NCBI GenBank assembly: GCA_021613375.1
Contig: CM038704.1
Location: 32,674,582-32,738,581 of the forward strand
DNA: 64,000 bases
Reading direction: 5' to 3'
From: Megaleporinus macrocephalus
Lineage: Eukaryota > Chordata > Actinopteri > Characiformes > Anostomidae
Shown here piece after piece: positions 1 to 12,092 of the stretch; the first letter of the stretch is position 1, and every line of letters starts with the position of its first letter. Under the pieces are notes generated by a model. It ran no database searches. It worked only from the letters and a program-made list of their open reading frames with translations, and was not told where the DNA came from. A program made the position numbers and the translations under genes.

Positions 1-1139
1 TAAATGAACTATTTAAGAATGACCAGGACAGAAAAATGGTAAAAAAGAATAAATACTATTATTGGATGGCATAACGGATTGATACAAAGTCTGCCAGATA
101 TTATTACGAAGTTTATGTAGTTATAATGTACTGGTAGTTGTTTACACAATCTCTTTAATAATCCTGTCAGTCAGTCAAGCTTTACAGTGTGCTGGTATAC
201 CATTTAATTAACAAGAAACTGTAGAGCTCAACTAAATTATTCAAATTAGACAAAGATTGTTTAAAGCTACAATGTGTGGAGCTTTGAGTATTTGTTGGGA
301 ATTGCAATGCCTCTTCACCAAGTGTGTCTTCTAAGGAATGTAGGTCAATGATCTACTATTGTCAACATATCATTATCAGTACAATGTTAAATTTTGCGTT
401 TGAGAAAGCATGTAGTGCCATATAGTGAATTTACCACAACAAATCTAAAATATGATTATATTGCATGCCCTTAGAACACATAAACTCAGAAAAAGTTGTT
501 TTCTCCATTCAGGACAATTTGGGCAGCACAAGGAGGAGTATGTTACTGAGCTAAGAATTAGTCTTAAAAAATCCAAGCCTTCATGAGTACTGTTCTAATG
601 TCTGGACTCAAGATTCTTTCACAGTGAAATTAAAGGCGGTTGGCTTGATAAAGGGAGCACAGAGCAAACCCTGTCTCAAAATGCCTCTGCAGTTAATTTG
701 CTGCAAAATATTTGCATAATTAATTACCTTGTTCCATAACAATCATATTTGCATTTGATTTATCCAGATTTCAGCATTAAAAACACAGCAAAAAGCATAG
801 ATTTTTTTTTTTCTTACCACAAAACAAAGCTCTATTCGGGATGTGCATTCAGCCAAGCCAGGGTAAATCATTAAGTTGTTGTCTTGGATGAGTAAAGGAC
901 GCTGCCTCAGATGAGCTAATGAGCAGAACCAGTGACTTTATAAAGGAGAAGTAGACAGTTCTCTGGTAGGAGAATAAATGGGAAACACTTAACATGCCAT
1001 CTGTTTACAGATAAAGTCCCAGTGCTCAATAAAATGAATTGGCTTGGTGGTCCCTTATTTCTAGAGGTGCAAAAAAAAAAAAAAAAACTAGTATTTCTTT
1101 GTCTTATTTTTTGTTCAGGGTATATATATGTCTCTGTCA
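1..1139. other. AT-rich noncoding stretch
   Basis: No coding region is supported. The short open frames have no recognisable motif. Around 615-780 lies a block rich in TAAT/ATTA and TTTGCAT-like words, a composition seen in some conserved regulatory elements, but conservation cannot be judged from one sequence. Confidence 0.5.
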
Positions 1140-1207
1140 GTTCCACTTTAAATGCCTACATACACCAGAATGTAATTGCTATACTGTTTAAGTTGAAAAG
1201 GAAAAAA
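1140..1207. repeat. short palindromic MITE relic
   Basis: The left arm reads TTCCACTTTAAATG and the right arm TGTTTAAGTTGAAAAGGAA, forming an imperfect inverted repeat around CACCAGAATGTAAT. The same arms and core recur at about 42100-42172 (TTCCACCTTAAATG, CACCAGAATGTAAC, CATTTAAGGTG), and similar arms lie inside the hAT element near 38960 and 39385. I infer a small inverted-repeat DNA element family. This copy is diverged. Confidence 0.5.
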
Positions 1208-1375
1208 TTCACCTTCAGTCTTGTCATGTGAAGTGCTGTGAGGTTAGTTAGCATTATCACTGAGGAATCAATTCAGTACAAAGTTTTGACATTTACAATG
1301 TCTTTTATAAATATCAGCACCCCAGGTAAACATGGCAGTAAAAAGATTATGTAAAAAGATTCATCCATTTGATCT

Positions 1376-2365
1376 TTTATTCAAATTAGTACAGTGATCA
1401 AAATAGAAAAGCTAAACCTTTTACTATACAATAATTTCCCCTCAAATCTGTGTGCCACAACTCTTGGCACCCCCTAATAGTTTTTTTTAGTGAAATCTAA
1501 AAGAAGTATGTTTGCATTTATATTTCATGTTTTAAAGTTCTCCTGAGTTATAAGGAACATGTAAATGGTCACCCATTGCTTACTGCATCAGTGGAGTATA
1601 AATATGGGCCAAATTCAGATGTCATATGAATGCCATCCCATTCCTTAGATCTAAGCACCATGGAAAAAATAGGGATGGGATCAGCTGAGGAGGAGAGTAA
1701 CATGTTGACCTCAGGATCTAAAGGATCTGGGAAGATTCTTTTTGGATAAATGCTTGCCATGCATTCACCAGTCTTAAGCCAGCAATTTAGAAGATTTAGA
1801 GTCATATATGCAAAGGGAGGCTACACAAAGTATTCAATAAATGGATGCCAACAATTGGTACATGTAGATTGGAGAAAATAAGTACATAGAATTTAGTTTT
1901 TTGTTTCCCAGTTATTGTAAAAGGATACATCTGTTAATTTTTTTAATGAAAGATCAAATAATAATAAGCAATAAAGAATGTTTTTACAGCCTATGTTTAC
2001 CAGGGGTGTACAGGCTATTGTTTATACAGGCTACTGTATGGCCCAAATTAAATAGGGTTCACCACTGCAAAGCATATTATATGATAATATCTTTTCTTAT
2101 AGCTACAAACACAATTATGGTATGGATAGAAAGTTTAGAACCTGTACTTTCAATAGAATCCCTTTGCTTTTTGCAGTGAGCAATGGTTGTATTTTACAAA
2201 AAAGATATATTTAAAAAAAATTCTAATATAATAATTTCTATAGAATAATTTATATTGTTATACTGTGCTCACTATTATTCTAAACTGTACAAAATAGTAA
2301 AATTATTAAATTGTTATTAGTTGCTATTGATAGGGGTGTCTAAACTTTTGTCAGATATTGTATTT
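1376..2365 (+). mobile_element. Tc1/mariner-like transposon relic
   Basis: About 1690-1850 reads on the plus strand as the C-terminal end of a Tc1-like transposase: a DPE-like Asp-Pro then SGKILFG, and further on VIYAKGGYTKYSINGCQQ, which resembles the usual VI-AKGG-TKY ending of fish Tc1 elements. Upstream, the GGTCACCCATTGC...GGAGTATAAA block at about 1567-1605 is shared with the Tc1 relic at 17.5 kb. Near 2330 is AGGGGTGTCTAAACTTTTGTC, typical of the 3' end of such elements. Most of the catalytic DDE domain is missing, so the copy cannot move by itself. Boundaries are approximate and 1900-2320 may hold other sequence. Confidence 0.6.
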
Positions 2366-2625
2366 GAAATGCACTCTGTTTCCCCAGTGGGGGGGGCTAT
2401 TCCCAAAACTGAAGCTGTTTCTCCAGGCACTTTTGTCGGCAGGAACAGGAGGCTTGTAAAGAGCAGAAATGCTGAAGGTGTTGTGTGACATGCACGGGCT
2501 GTCAGTCTGACATGTATTTTTGTACTACGTCCCAGCAGGGGATGGTTTTAGTAACCAGGGATGACTCACACTCCAGACCAGCACATCAGCTGCCATTACA
2601 TTCACACACAGATAAGTGTATTTCT

Positions 2626-2672
2626 CTGTCTCACACACACATCACACACATACACACACACATACTGTATAC
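2626..2672. repeat. (CA)n microsatellite, interrupted
   Basis: Runs of CACACA broken by T and AT units. It predicts spurious Thr-His reading frames that are not genes. Confidence 0.85.
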
Positions 2673-2745
2673 ACAAGTACAGAGTCTTCATTTCCTCTGG
2701 ATGAAGCCTCGCTGAAAGGAAGCTTTACTAAAACTACCTCTTCCA

Positions 2746-2751
2746 AACACA

Positions 2752-2809
<58 letters not shown>
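2746..2809. repeat. (CA)n microsatellite
   Basis: About 30 nearly perfect CA repeats. Open frames across it are low-complexity artefacts. Confidence 0.97.
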
Positions 2810-2812
<3 letters not shown>

Positions 2813-4129
2813 TGTATAAATACATATAGCACATTCTCCCTGAGATACTGAGCTACAAAGCATTCAGGTATCTTTTAGATAATGTCTTCGGTAAAAAAGT
2901 TAGGACCAAATCACCATGGCACTGATTAAATGGACAACACCAGCTGCTAGGGAGGGTGGCGGGATGGAGAGGGAGAAAAAAAGGAAGAGAGCGGGTGAAA
3001 AGAAGGGGGCTAATATAGAAGGAATGAAGGAGACCCTAGGACAAGGAGAGAGAAAAAATAAGACATTAAACGGAATCTGTAGAGACAGAGACAGAGACAG
3101 CAGGACATTTCTCCAAAGGAAGTGCTTGAAGAAAATGAAAATGTTGAGTTACACAATGGTTCTTATTATAATAAAGGGACAGACATGGGCCACTTTTCTT
3201 TAGAGGAGATGGAGGAGTATATTAGGACAGTCCACTCACCAGTGACTCCTGAGTCATATTTAATTATACACCTTAACTATGTAATCATTTTATAGCTACT
3301 GAGTACTTAATCTAGGAGCGCTAGGAGGTAGACCAAATGCATGCATAGATGGCTTATTTGGACAAATACATGGATAATCATCATCATCTTGATTAAACAA
3401 AACAGTAGTCAAGGCAGATATAAATTTTTGTCTGGGCTACCCCAGCACTGTCTACTGGACACCAGCCATTTGTATAGTCTCATTAGCGTATTTCCACTGG
3501 ACACTACTGAAGACTAGCCTAACAAACTCAACCTTTAACATTAGTGTAGTGAGACACCAACAGGCCAGGAGTGTCATGCCCAAATCCGGCCCACTTTTTC
3601 CATTGAGGAAGAATCTGAATAAATGAAACAGCAGCTAGCTCTTTCAGCACCTTTTAATTGGGTATACGTTCAGGTATATGTTGGTAAGCTAACAGAAAAA
3701 ACTTCACTTAAACATGTTTAATTTTAAATAGCATTTTTCTCTTTTTTCATACAGAGAGGTGCTATATTGTTAGATTTAAATTAAACTTCACTACATGTAT
3801 GTTTAGTAGTGCACTGGTTTCCTAACTCAGACATGAGAATTTCCTTCTCTGGGTACATTAAGATTAACACAATTTAACATATATCACGTCTCTATGTTAA
3901 ATGCTACATTACAAATAATTATCTCAGTTATTCTACAAAGTTTAAATAACTCTGTTAGACTATCCTCTCCCTGTCTCTTCGGTAGTCATAGACTCCTCGG
4001 GATCATCAGTAGCGTCTGAAGCGGTTTGCTGCTTCAACGCTTCAAAAACATTTCATTAATGAGTTTGGCTATTAATATTTATGATTAATGGTGTGTATTG
4101 GGCTCTACAAAATAAACTACGCTAAGCTG
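2810..4129. other. noncoding stretch
   Basis: No supported gene. A purine-rich segment lies at about 2955-3125, including GAGACA repeats near 3080-3100. Nothing else is recognised. Confidence 0.5.
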
Positions 4130-4511
4130 TCATTTTAGACGTTGCACAATAGCCTGACAATACAACACTGACAATACAAACTTATTTTCATATCTCTGTT
4201 TACCAGCTGCAACTGGAGACTGTCTACTGGAGAATATCTTTGTTAATTTGGCACATTTGACAACGCCTTTATTTTTTTTAACCTGGCCTTTTTGGCTCCA
4301 CCTTTCTGCCGATAAGATAGTGTTAAAATTATTTTCCCCATCCAAACGGCCCATACTTGAGATTGACATGAGCCGGCCAATCGGTAATCCTTCCGAATTT
4401 CCCGATTAGCAACCCTGGACACCAACCAACCACATGTATCTTTTTGTACACAATTTTTTGTTTAGAATTTGAATTTAAAAGGAAAACAAAAGACTGACTC
4501 ATAGGGGTCAC
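4130..4511 (-). pseudogene. possible hAT-type transposase N-terminal relic
   Basis: On the minus strand two overlapping frames share the basic string KGGAKKARLKKIKAL, followed in the second frame by CAKLTKIFSS. A Lys/Arg-rich GGA-K-R-KK-KAL stretch followed by a short linker is familiar from the N-terminus of fish zinc-finger MYM-like/hAT transposase copies. No BED zinc finger, catalytic core or terminal repeats are visible here. The assignment rests only on this short similarity and could be chance. Confidence 0.25.
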
Positions 4512-4569
4512 AAATCAATGAATAGAGAAATAAGGAACAAAACTGTTGACGTCCTTTCAGAGTAGCAGT

Positions 4570-4916
4570 GAAAACCAACTCAGTGTTTTGTAAAGTAGTT
4601 CAAAACGCTGCAGCCTGACTCACATTAGCCCAGTTATATCTATCTTGCATTGATTGGCAGTTAAATGAATAAAGTTATCTCCAACTACAAACCAACCCAT
4701 CTACTTTGATCACAAGGTGCTGGCCTACTATTATTACTCTAACCTTAACCCTAACTTACCAATCAGTGTTCAGAATGTTGCCTTGTCTAGGCTAAAAAGT
4801 TCCTTGTTTAGTCAAACTCTTCTTGTAAATTAGTTTGTCCCTGAGAAAAGGTGCAGATCTGGGGGTTCATTGACAGAGTATTATGGTAAACTAAGAATGG
4901 TGCTGTTGTCTCGCTG
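4570..4916 (+). mobile_element. L2 LINE fragments (RT end and 3' UTR)
   Basis: At about 4587-4660 the sequence encodes VQNAAA followed by a diverged SPVIS-LHWLPV equivalent, the region after the RT domain in the L2 copies of this window. At about 4855-4905 it matches the L2 3' UTR (GGGGTTCAT...TTATGGTAAACT...GGTGCTGTTGTC). The 170 bp between them is not L2-like and contains CTAACCTTAACCCTAAC. Interpreted as pieces of one decayed plus-strand copy. Confidence 0.6.
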
Positions 4917-5370
4917 CATTATGTTCATCAAAGGCAAGCTCAAGATCGATGGTGACACCAAGACTTTTTATAGATGGTGCAATTGAGAAGCTGCATTAAT
5001 GTAGACAGTTTGTTTCTAGCAGATTTTGGTTCAAGAAGAATATTTTCTGTTTTATCTGAGTTACTCGACATCCAGTCTTCTGTGTGTTTTATACAGTCCT
5101 CTATTTTAATAAGTGTATAAATTATAATATTAAATGTAAATAAAAATAAATGTATATTACTAAAATATATACAACTGTGTGTCATCAATGTAGCAATGAC
5201 AATTCATATTCATGTTTCCTGATAATGATTCCTAGTGGTAGCATATATAAGACAAATAATATAGGCCCTAAGACAGAGCACTGCAAGCAGATGGTCGGTT
5301 TAGCCACTCTGTCTGCTGCCTGGTCTTGCCCATGGTTTGTCAGTAATCAACTATGCTACACAGATGACTA
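4917..5370 (-). mobile_element. L2 LINE RT fragment, minus strand
   Basis: The minus strand reads SVLGPILFVLYMLPLG, then a diverged HCYADDTQLY region whose aspartates are damaged (cac/tgatgacac on this strand), then IEDCIKHTEDWM, KTE-LL-PKSARN and LGVTIDLEL. These are consecutive blocks of the L2 reverse transcriptase seen intact in the copy at 47 kb. The piece starts in the middle of RT and lacks endonuclease. It abuts plus-strand L2 3' UTR sequence in opposite orientation, so this is either two insertions or an inverted copy. Confidence 0.75.
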
Positions 5371-6375
5371 AGGCTATGTGATATATTGCAAGAAATAAGA
5401 GCAGCATTCTAACGTGAGGGGTGAACATTGTTACAACTCAAAAGACCAGGCTGGCTCTCAAAAGACCATTTATATACTTTATTGAAAAATCCTTAAACAC
5501 CTTCTGATCTTCCACTATATTGAAGTCCACTATATAGATGTACAATACAGACTGTAGTCCAAATGTGGCTAGACAGTTTGTTAGCCTCCGTATATCCTAT
5601 TCATATTTGATCAGACTCTGACTGTTATTTAAGATATTATTTAAGTGGTGGACCATTCACACCACATTAGTGACCCTCTAGGAGTGGCTCTGTAGTCATA
5701 AACGTGTGGCCAACACAGTCTGTGTAATCTGTATACACCAGCAAGGTGGAGCTGCAATGGAGGTGTTCCTAATAAAGTAGACAGTTAATGTGGAGGATGA
5801 AAGCATATGCCTCCCTGTCTGGATAAAACACAATGCTGTGAAAATCCAAGCACTATTTATAATAGAAATTAAGCCCTTTTTCTGTCAATTTCATATGTAG
5901 CTTCACTGATGATGAATGAGAGGCAGCAGATGTGGCAATGCACAATGTTTAAAAACAGTGAAAACTATTAATGCCACTACCATATGTGCGAAAGAAAACT
6001 AAGCATAACAATGAGCATTTATTACTGTGCAGAAAAATATATAATGTGCATATTCTAACAAATCCAGCTTGTGAAGTGCAGAGTTAATAAACAAACTATG
6101 TTGTTCCTATAATTACTTAATGAAAGCCAAACAATACAAAGTGTTTTTCTCCCCTTCCCTAATTAAGAGAAGCTAAATTACAGTGCATTCAAATAGCCTA
6201 ACCCACTGGTAATTATGCACATCTTCAAAGACTACCTCATCAAACCAGACTTGTTTGGTGCCTAACAGAGGTAATTGCCCATTGCTTGTGTGAAATCTGC
6301 TAGGTAATAAAAGAAAATGATGAGAGAACAGCTAGAGATGCATGTGTTAGACTGTACAGATGCAATGCATTACAT
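5371..6375. other. noncoding stretch
   Basis: No gene recognised. The block at about 6120-6310 (AATTAAGAG, TAATTATGCACATC, GGTAATTGCCCATTG) has the even, TAAT-rich texture of some conserved noncoding elements. This is only a suggestion. Confidence 0.4.
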
Positions 6376-6745
6376 AGGAATTGTGGAATGATTTTTAATT
6401 CAGTATGAATATGGAGTTTTTATAGTCAGAGAGTAGTAATTGAGCAGTGAATTTTAATCCAGTATGCAGTCAATGTTGTTTTATACAGTCTGATACTAAT
6501 GTCTGTGCAGTGGCTTTAATGTACAGTAGTAGGAATACTGTTTGTGTAGCATTTATATTCTGTCAGTAATAACTGTGCAGTGATTTTATTTAATTACAAA
6601 CCTACAGCATGAAAAGTTTTGATAATCTGACAGTAGTAACTTTGGAGTAATTTTAATCCAGTATGAATATTTACTGTGTGTAGTTTTTACAGTCTGAGAA
6701 TATTAACTTTAGAAGGATTTTAATTCAGTATCAATGAGCTGCGAT
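6376..6745. repeat. degenerate ~60-70 bp tandem array
   Basis: A unit built from TTTTTA-AGTC-GA, then AGTA-TAA, then GCAGTGA-TTTTAAT-CAGTAT recurs about five times. Clear anchors are the ATTTTAAT-CAGTAT phrase near 6390, 6453, 6651 and 6718, and the ACAGTCTGA or TCTGACAGT phrase near 6485, 6556, 6627 and 6687. Units differ strongly, so the array is old. Confidence 0.55.
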
Positions 6746-8159
6746 TGTTTAATGGCCTTTTGTAACTGTCTAAACGCCGAGCACCCTCAGTAACTCCTGT
6801 TCACTTCACTTTTAATGGATTAACTAAACTTGTTAATAATGTGTACATGAACACCAAATCTAATGAAATCCCACCCATTACATTTCACAGCCTCTCCTGG
6901 AAAACAAATCCAGTTTTAACAGGGCTTTAACCATTAAAGTTAACATCACTTCAACAGCTGGTATGTAAAAAGAGTCAGAGTGGCACAAGAAGTTCTGTTT
7001 CTTTTAGTCTATGATAGCAACAGCATGTTCCCACTTCCCTAGAGAGATCTTTCTCTCTATAACACATACACACACATGCACACACTCACGATCACATATG
7101 CTTCTCCACACCAGTGCACTCAGACAGACGGGGCTGACCCGCTGCTGGTGGCTCACGGCAACCATCTCAGGTGAAGCGGAAAACACCGCATGGCGGCCCT
7201 CCCTTTCCGCGCTACGCTAATTGGCAGATGTGCCGTCCAGCTGTGTGTGTGTGTGTGTTTGCTCGTTTTGGCTCACTGCGTTTGCGTCTAGTTTGAGCTA
7301 CACATGAGGCTGTACCCCGGCCCTGGCCCCAAAGCAGCTCCGAGCCTGTGCTTCTGCAGTCAACTGGACATAAAATCCAATTTCACACACAGCCACTGAG
7401 CCAGGAGGCCAGAAGATGCATGAAGAGTCGAGAAGAAAAAGTGGGAAACTGAGAATGCATACTATATAGAAGGAATTTTTGTCTTTGATCAAAATGTACA
7501 AAAAATTCCCCATATGTAGAATGTTGAAGTCAAAAGTGAATTATTTTTTTGCTGGAATTTTCACTGAGAATAAAGAAGTAATCCTTTGTTTGACAGGACT
7601 GGTATAGGCCTGTGCCTATACTAGAATCAGAAAAGCAGTGGCAAGCAAAAGTAAGCATTACTTTGGTGGAGAGGAAGAATAAATATACAGAACCCTTTAC
7701 AAGTATTGGTAAACAAACCGTTACAGTCCAAAATATCTCCAAAATAGTATGTTACAGGAGGGGACAAAAACCTTAACTTTTAAGGTAAAAATGGTTTTAT
7801 TAGACATTACTTTGGAGCATTTTTATTAGTGCAGTCATCATTAAAAATTCTCACAGGAGATAAAGCGCAACTGCTGTGTTCATATGACATAGATTTAAAA
7901 TTAAAATGGACAAAAATAAAGTTACATGCCAATTCTCATCTGCAAATACTTGCATAGCGTTACAGCTGTTATGGCAAACTGCAATTCTAGAGGGCTGGTG
8001 TTAAGCACAGTTTGGTAATTTTTTCTGCTCAGGCATGTGTGAGGACTCTGGTCTTCCATGACTGGAGGTCAACACCCTTGGTCTGCAACCTAAAGTGAAC
8101 CCTGTGATGAGGAGACAGACATGCTTTGAAAAGCATAAATACATAATTTACCCCTTTAG
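6746..8159. other. noncoding stretch
   Basis: No gene supported. Small CA/TG microsatellites occur at about 7062-7090 and 7242-7258. The 7100-7330 part is GC-richer than its surroundings but shows no motif in any frame. Confidence 0.4.
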
Positions 8160-10438
8160 TGTACACTGCGTAGAAAATACATTCCGATCAACTTTTGATG
8201 TTGCATCTATAAAAACTAAAATTATGCAACAGAAAAAGCTCACTTCATGGTGCAACAATGAAATACGCACCTTAAGACAGACAATTTAGAAAATAGAGCG
8301 CAAATGGCGAGTCCCCAAGCTGGAAGTATTTTTTGTTCAAATTCTGCAACACGCACACTTTACATAATTCCAACAAACCTAACAACAAACAAGTACAACC
8401 AGCTATAATTAAACCCTTTTTAAACAATAATAACTTAATTTTTATTTTAGTCTAAGACAAAATCATTCAAGCTAGCAGTTATTAAACCTCTGTTATTAAA
8501 CCAAATCTTGACCCCAGCGAATTGTCCAGCTATATCCCTATTTCAAAATGACCATTTATTTCTAATATTTTAGAAAAAGCTGTAACCCAAAAACTCTGTT
8601 CCCATCTACATAAGAACAACATATATGAAAAATTCCAATCTGGTTTTAGACCCCACCACAGCACAGAGATGGCTCTAGTTAAGATAACAAATGATCTTCT
8701 TGCCTCTGATCAGGGCCACGTACCTCTGCTGGTACTACTCGATCTAAGTGCAACTTTTGACACTATAAATCACGTTATTCTCTTGGACAGATTAGAAAAC
8801 ATGGTTGGAATCACATGAATAGTGTTATCCTGGTTCACATCTTACCTCACTGACCACTTTCAGTTCTTACAATTAAATAATGAATCATCTAATTATACAA
8901 GAGTGAAATATGGAGTTCCACAAGGTTCTGTTTTAGGTCCTCTGTTATTCACATTATACATGTTGCCATTAGGCTCAGTTATAAATAAACATGGAAACAG
9001 TTTCCACTGCTATGCTGATGATACCACAGCTATACATATCAGCCAGACCAGATGATAAATCAAGATTAAATTATTTAATGTTAAACCTTGCTGGCTTCTC
9101 TGTTGTACCTGGTTCAGTAGCTAAAAATCTTGGTGTAACAATTGATTTGGATCTGATGTTTAATCAACACAATATTACAAGGACAGCGTTTCTTCACCTC
9201 CAAAATGTTTCAAAGTTAATAAATGCAATATCTATGCTTGATGCTGAAAAGTTGGTACATGCCTTTATAACCTCAAGGCTAAACTATTGTAATGCATTGA
9301 TGTAAGGATGCTCCAACAGGAACCTTAATAAACTTCAGTTTGTTCAGAATGCTGCAGCTAGAGTACTAACTAAAACTAGGAAATTTGATCACATTAGTCC
9401 AGTTATATCAGCGCTACACTTGCTTTCTGTTAAATTCTGTATCAACTATACAATTATTTTATTGACATCCGAGTACCTGCAAGATCATATATCCTATTAT
9501 GAACTACCGCATTTAATCAGACCACAGGATGCTTGTTTGCTATTGGTTCCTAAAATTCAGAAGACCTCAATAGGGGAAAGAGCTGTTTCCTACAAAGCCC
9601 TTAAAATTTTTAAATATTCTCTCAGTTAATGTTTAAGACTCTGACACAGTCTCAACATTTAAATCCAGACTGAAAAAGTTTAGTTTAGCTTTTGGTAATT
9701 AATATTCTTCTTTAGATAAAGGTTGGAGATTCAGGGGTTCATAGACACAGAGGTTTATGGTAAACTGAGATGTTGGTGCTGTTGTCCCACCACTTCACAC
9801 AATCACACAGGTGTTGACGGTGGTGTGAGGGAACCCAGTGTCTCAGGGTGCTCTCATGTCTATGTTACCTTCTGGTTCTCTCCTTTTCGTTTATGCTTAT
9901 GGTTATAGATCTGCCAGAGTCGCCAGCCACGCACTCAAATAGTTTTTATCTGTTTATTTCTTTCATATTCTCCACAGTTATACTCCTGAGACAAAATAAT
10001 TTTCAGTCTTTACTCTTCCTGAGATAATGACTGTCTTCCTGTCCTGCTGAACGCTGTTGAAAGACTGAACATCAGGGCCTCTTCCTCACATATCACCAAC
10101 CAACTCTCCTGTCCATTTGTGCCAACTGCACAACACCCTCAATTATATCACAGTGCCATGCAGATGTACCAGCATTGAGATAGGATAGGACTGTTTCGAT
10201 TCACTCCCACTTTTCAGTTTGACTCAGTCAGAAACTGAGCTTTGGTATTTAACTTATTAAATTGTAAATACTGTTTGACCAAAGGAGGATGGTTCCTTGC
10301 AAGTTTTCTCCCTCCAGTCTGAGGGAGTTTTTCCTGTCACCTCTGGCTTGCTCACTGGGGATATATGTTGTAACCATCTGTTTTTACAGAAGAAACATCA
10401 TTGGTAAAAGGGCTACACAAATAAACTTTGAATTGGAT
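8160..10438 (+). mobile_element. L2 LINE, 5'-truncated and decayed
   Basis: Reading along the plus strand: VEN-FRSTFDVASIKTK-MQQKKL (pre-RT linker), [31 protein letters not shown], then [24 protein letters not shown] and FHCYADD. After these come SVVPGSVAKNLGVTIDLDL and SRLNYCNAL. These are the ordered RT blocks of an L2-clade LINE. The YADD active site is intact but is followed at once by a frameshift ([10 protein letters not shown] instead of TQLYIS). Stop codons and small deletions break the frame elsewhere. The 3' UTR at about 9725-10430 matches the other copies and ends in AAATAAACTTTGAATTGG. Endonuclease and ORF1 are absent. Confidence 0.9.
8822..9055 (+). pseudogene. L2 RT palm fragment with YADD
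   Basis: Longest open piece of the RT in this copy, 77 codons. It holds the fingers/palm motifs [19 protein letters not shown] and the catalytic FHCYADD. Reverse transcriptase copies the LINE RNA at a nicked target; this fragment lacks the thumb and upstream palm residues and cannot be functional. The frame moves after YADD and the rest of the protein continues from about 8991 in another frame. Confidence 0.85.
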
Positions 10439-11470
10439 TAAATTGAATAAAAACATGACAGCAATATAACATTCGTGAATTTCTCTCAAACCAGTGTGGC
10501 TAAATTATTTAATACTGGGATACAGAACATTGCATAACAGCACAAGTAGCGAAGTTAAGTCTAGTTTTTCTTATTTAAGGAAAGTGTAGCAAAATATTAC
10601 CTGAGCAGGGTAGAATGCAATTTCAACACAGCAAAGTGTAAATGATGGTTCACAAATGTGTGGTGAAAGTGACTAGGTTTTTGTGTGTCTCCCATTACAG
10701 CAGTAAGAGATGCTGTTCCACTGAGAGCTAATTACTTCAGCTTACTGCTATGCAGGTTTTTCAGTAGTGAGGAATCACACACACCTTAAGATAATACAGT
10801 GAAAGCCTAGTTAAAGCATCCTGACTAAAGCTTTAATTATAGATTGTTTTGGGAGTTCAAAGTCGCCATAGGCAGATTTGTAATGAACACAAACATCTTG
10901 ACCTGTCAGTGCCAAGGGATTTCAATAAAGTTATTTTTAAAGAAGATGCCTTGGTTATTAATTTTTTTTGTTTTGTTTTGTTTTTTGCTAGTTTTCAGCA
11001 TAGCTGCTAATTGTTTCTGGGCATGTGACACGTAAACTTCAGTGCAATACTAAACAAGCAAACTTTACACACCAAACCAGACAACATGTGTTAGCTTGTG
11101 GATTATATCTAGGAGGAAGGGGGAATCTGTGTAAATTACCCTAAACTAGTCATTTAATTTTGCTCACATGTTGCCTGGGCACAACGAAAACAAAGAGAGA
11201 GCTTTATTTTCAACTAGGTTTGTGCCACTAAGAAAGTCCTCTAATTGTGTGAAATGTTGTGGAAAGTGATGGCCTTTATGCTCAAGAGGACACAGGAGCA
11301 AAGACAGTAAGCAAAAGAGTCAAGTCAGTATAATTATTTTCTATTAAGAAAGAAAGACATTGCGAATTTTGCATCTGAGAGTTTGTAGTCACTAAGCCAG
11401 ATGCCTTCTTCAAAGCCAGAAACCTGATATTCACTTCAAGTAAAAAAGGCCTTAAAGCTTGTCATATTAA
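10439..11470. other. noncoding stretch
   Basis: No gene or recognisable repeat. A TTTTG run at 10965-10990 is a simple repeat. Confidence 0.4.
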
Positions 11471-11489
11471 AAACATGTCATATTCTAGC

Positions 11490-11760
11490 AAAGGGGACAG
11501 ACATGGGATCCATATGCAGGTTTATTTAGACATAGGGTTATTTAGACATAATCAGAAAGTGTGGTCAAGAGCAGGATATCAGTCCACTGAACAGTCAGAG
11601 GTATCCTAGGGGCAGAGACAAGAGCAGAATCCGTAGACGACAGGCAGAGGATCAAAAACACAGCTTCTATCAGACTTGACAAATGCTTGGTTACAGACAT
11701 GGGGAACTGGCAAGGGAGTGGGAGGGAGGTGAGGGAGTGAGGGGAATTTAAAGGGTGTTG
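11490..11760 (-). repeat. gypsy-type 3' LTR (approximate)
   Basis: Read on the minus strand, TTTAAATTCCCC at about 11740 could serve as a TATA-like start, and AATAAACCTGCATATGG near 11530 as a polyadenylation signal, ending in ATGTCTGTCCCC near 11495. The stretch directly follows, in minus-strand order, a chromodomain-bearing integrase end, which is where a chromovirus places its 3' LTR. Exact ends and a partner LTR were not found. Confidence 0.45.
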
Positions 11761-12092
11761 GTAATGAGGGACAGTTTGGGGCTGATCAGTATTCCAGGTA
11801 TTCCACCAATAAGGGTGGGTTTGGTGGAACTCTCTGACTGGGGGGAGGGGGGGGGGCGTCTAAGGTGGTCTAAGATGTCCTCAACCCTAACCCAGCATTG
11901 TTCTTCTGGACCATATCCCTCCCAATCCACCAGGTACTTCAGGGTGCCACCCTGTCGCTTCGAGTCTAGCAGGGCCTGGACTAGATAGGCAGGTGACCCT
12001 TGTCCAGTGGCGGTGGGGCTGTTGCTGGAGTAGGGGCCTGGGGGGTACTTGGCGTGGCGGGTTTTAAGGGGGAACATGAAAAGTGGGCGCAA
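11748..12092 (-). pseudogene. Ty3/gypsy integrase C-terminus with chromodomain
   Basis: The minus-strand frame of 114 codons carries, at about residues 35-75, a chromodomain of the chromovirus type: [32 protein letters not shown] and EDILDHL. In the family the Tyr/Trp residues form an aromatic cage that may bind methylated histone tails and guide integration. The integrase core (zinc finger and DDE) is absent from this window upstream on the minus strand, so only the last part of pol survives. The stop lies close to the LTR-like sequence on its left, matching chromovirus layout. The upstream frame is broken near 12090. Confidence 0.8.

Noticed and set aside
2485..2863. Open frames rich in Thr-His or Cys-Val
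   Set aside because: They are translations of CA/TG microsatellites on either strand.
4737..4757. CTAACCTTAACCCTAAC, telomere-like
   Set aside because: Only two or three irregular units; no interstitial telomere array.
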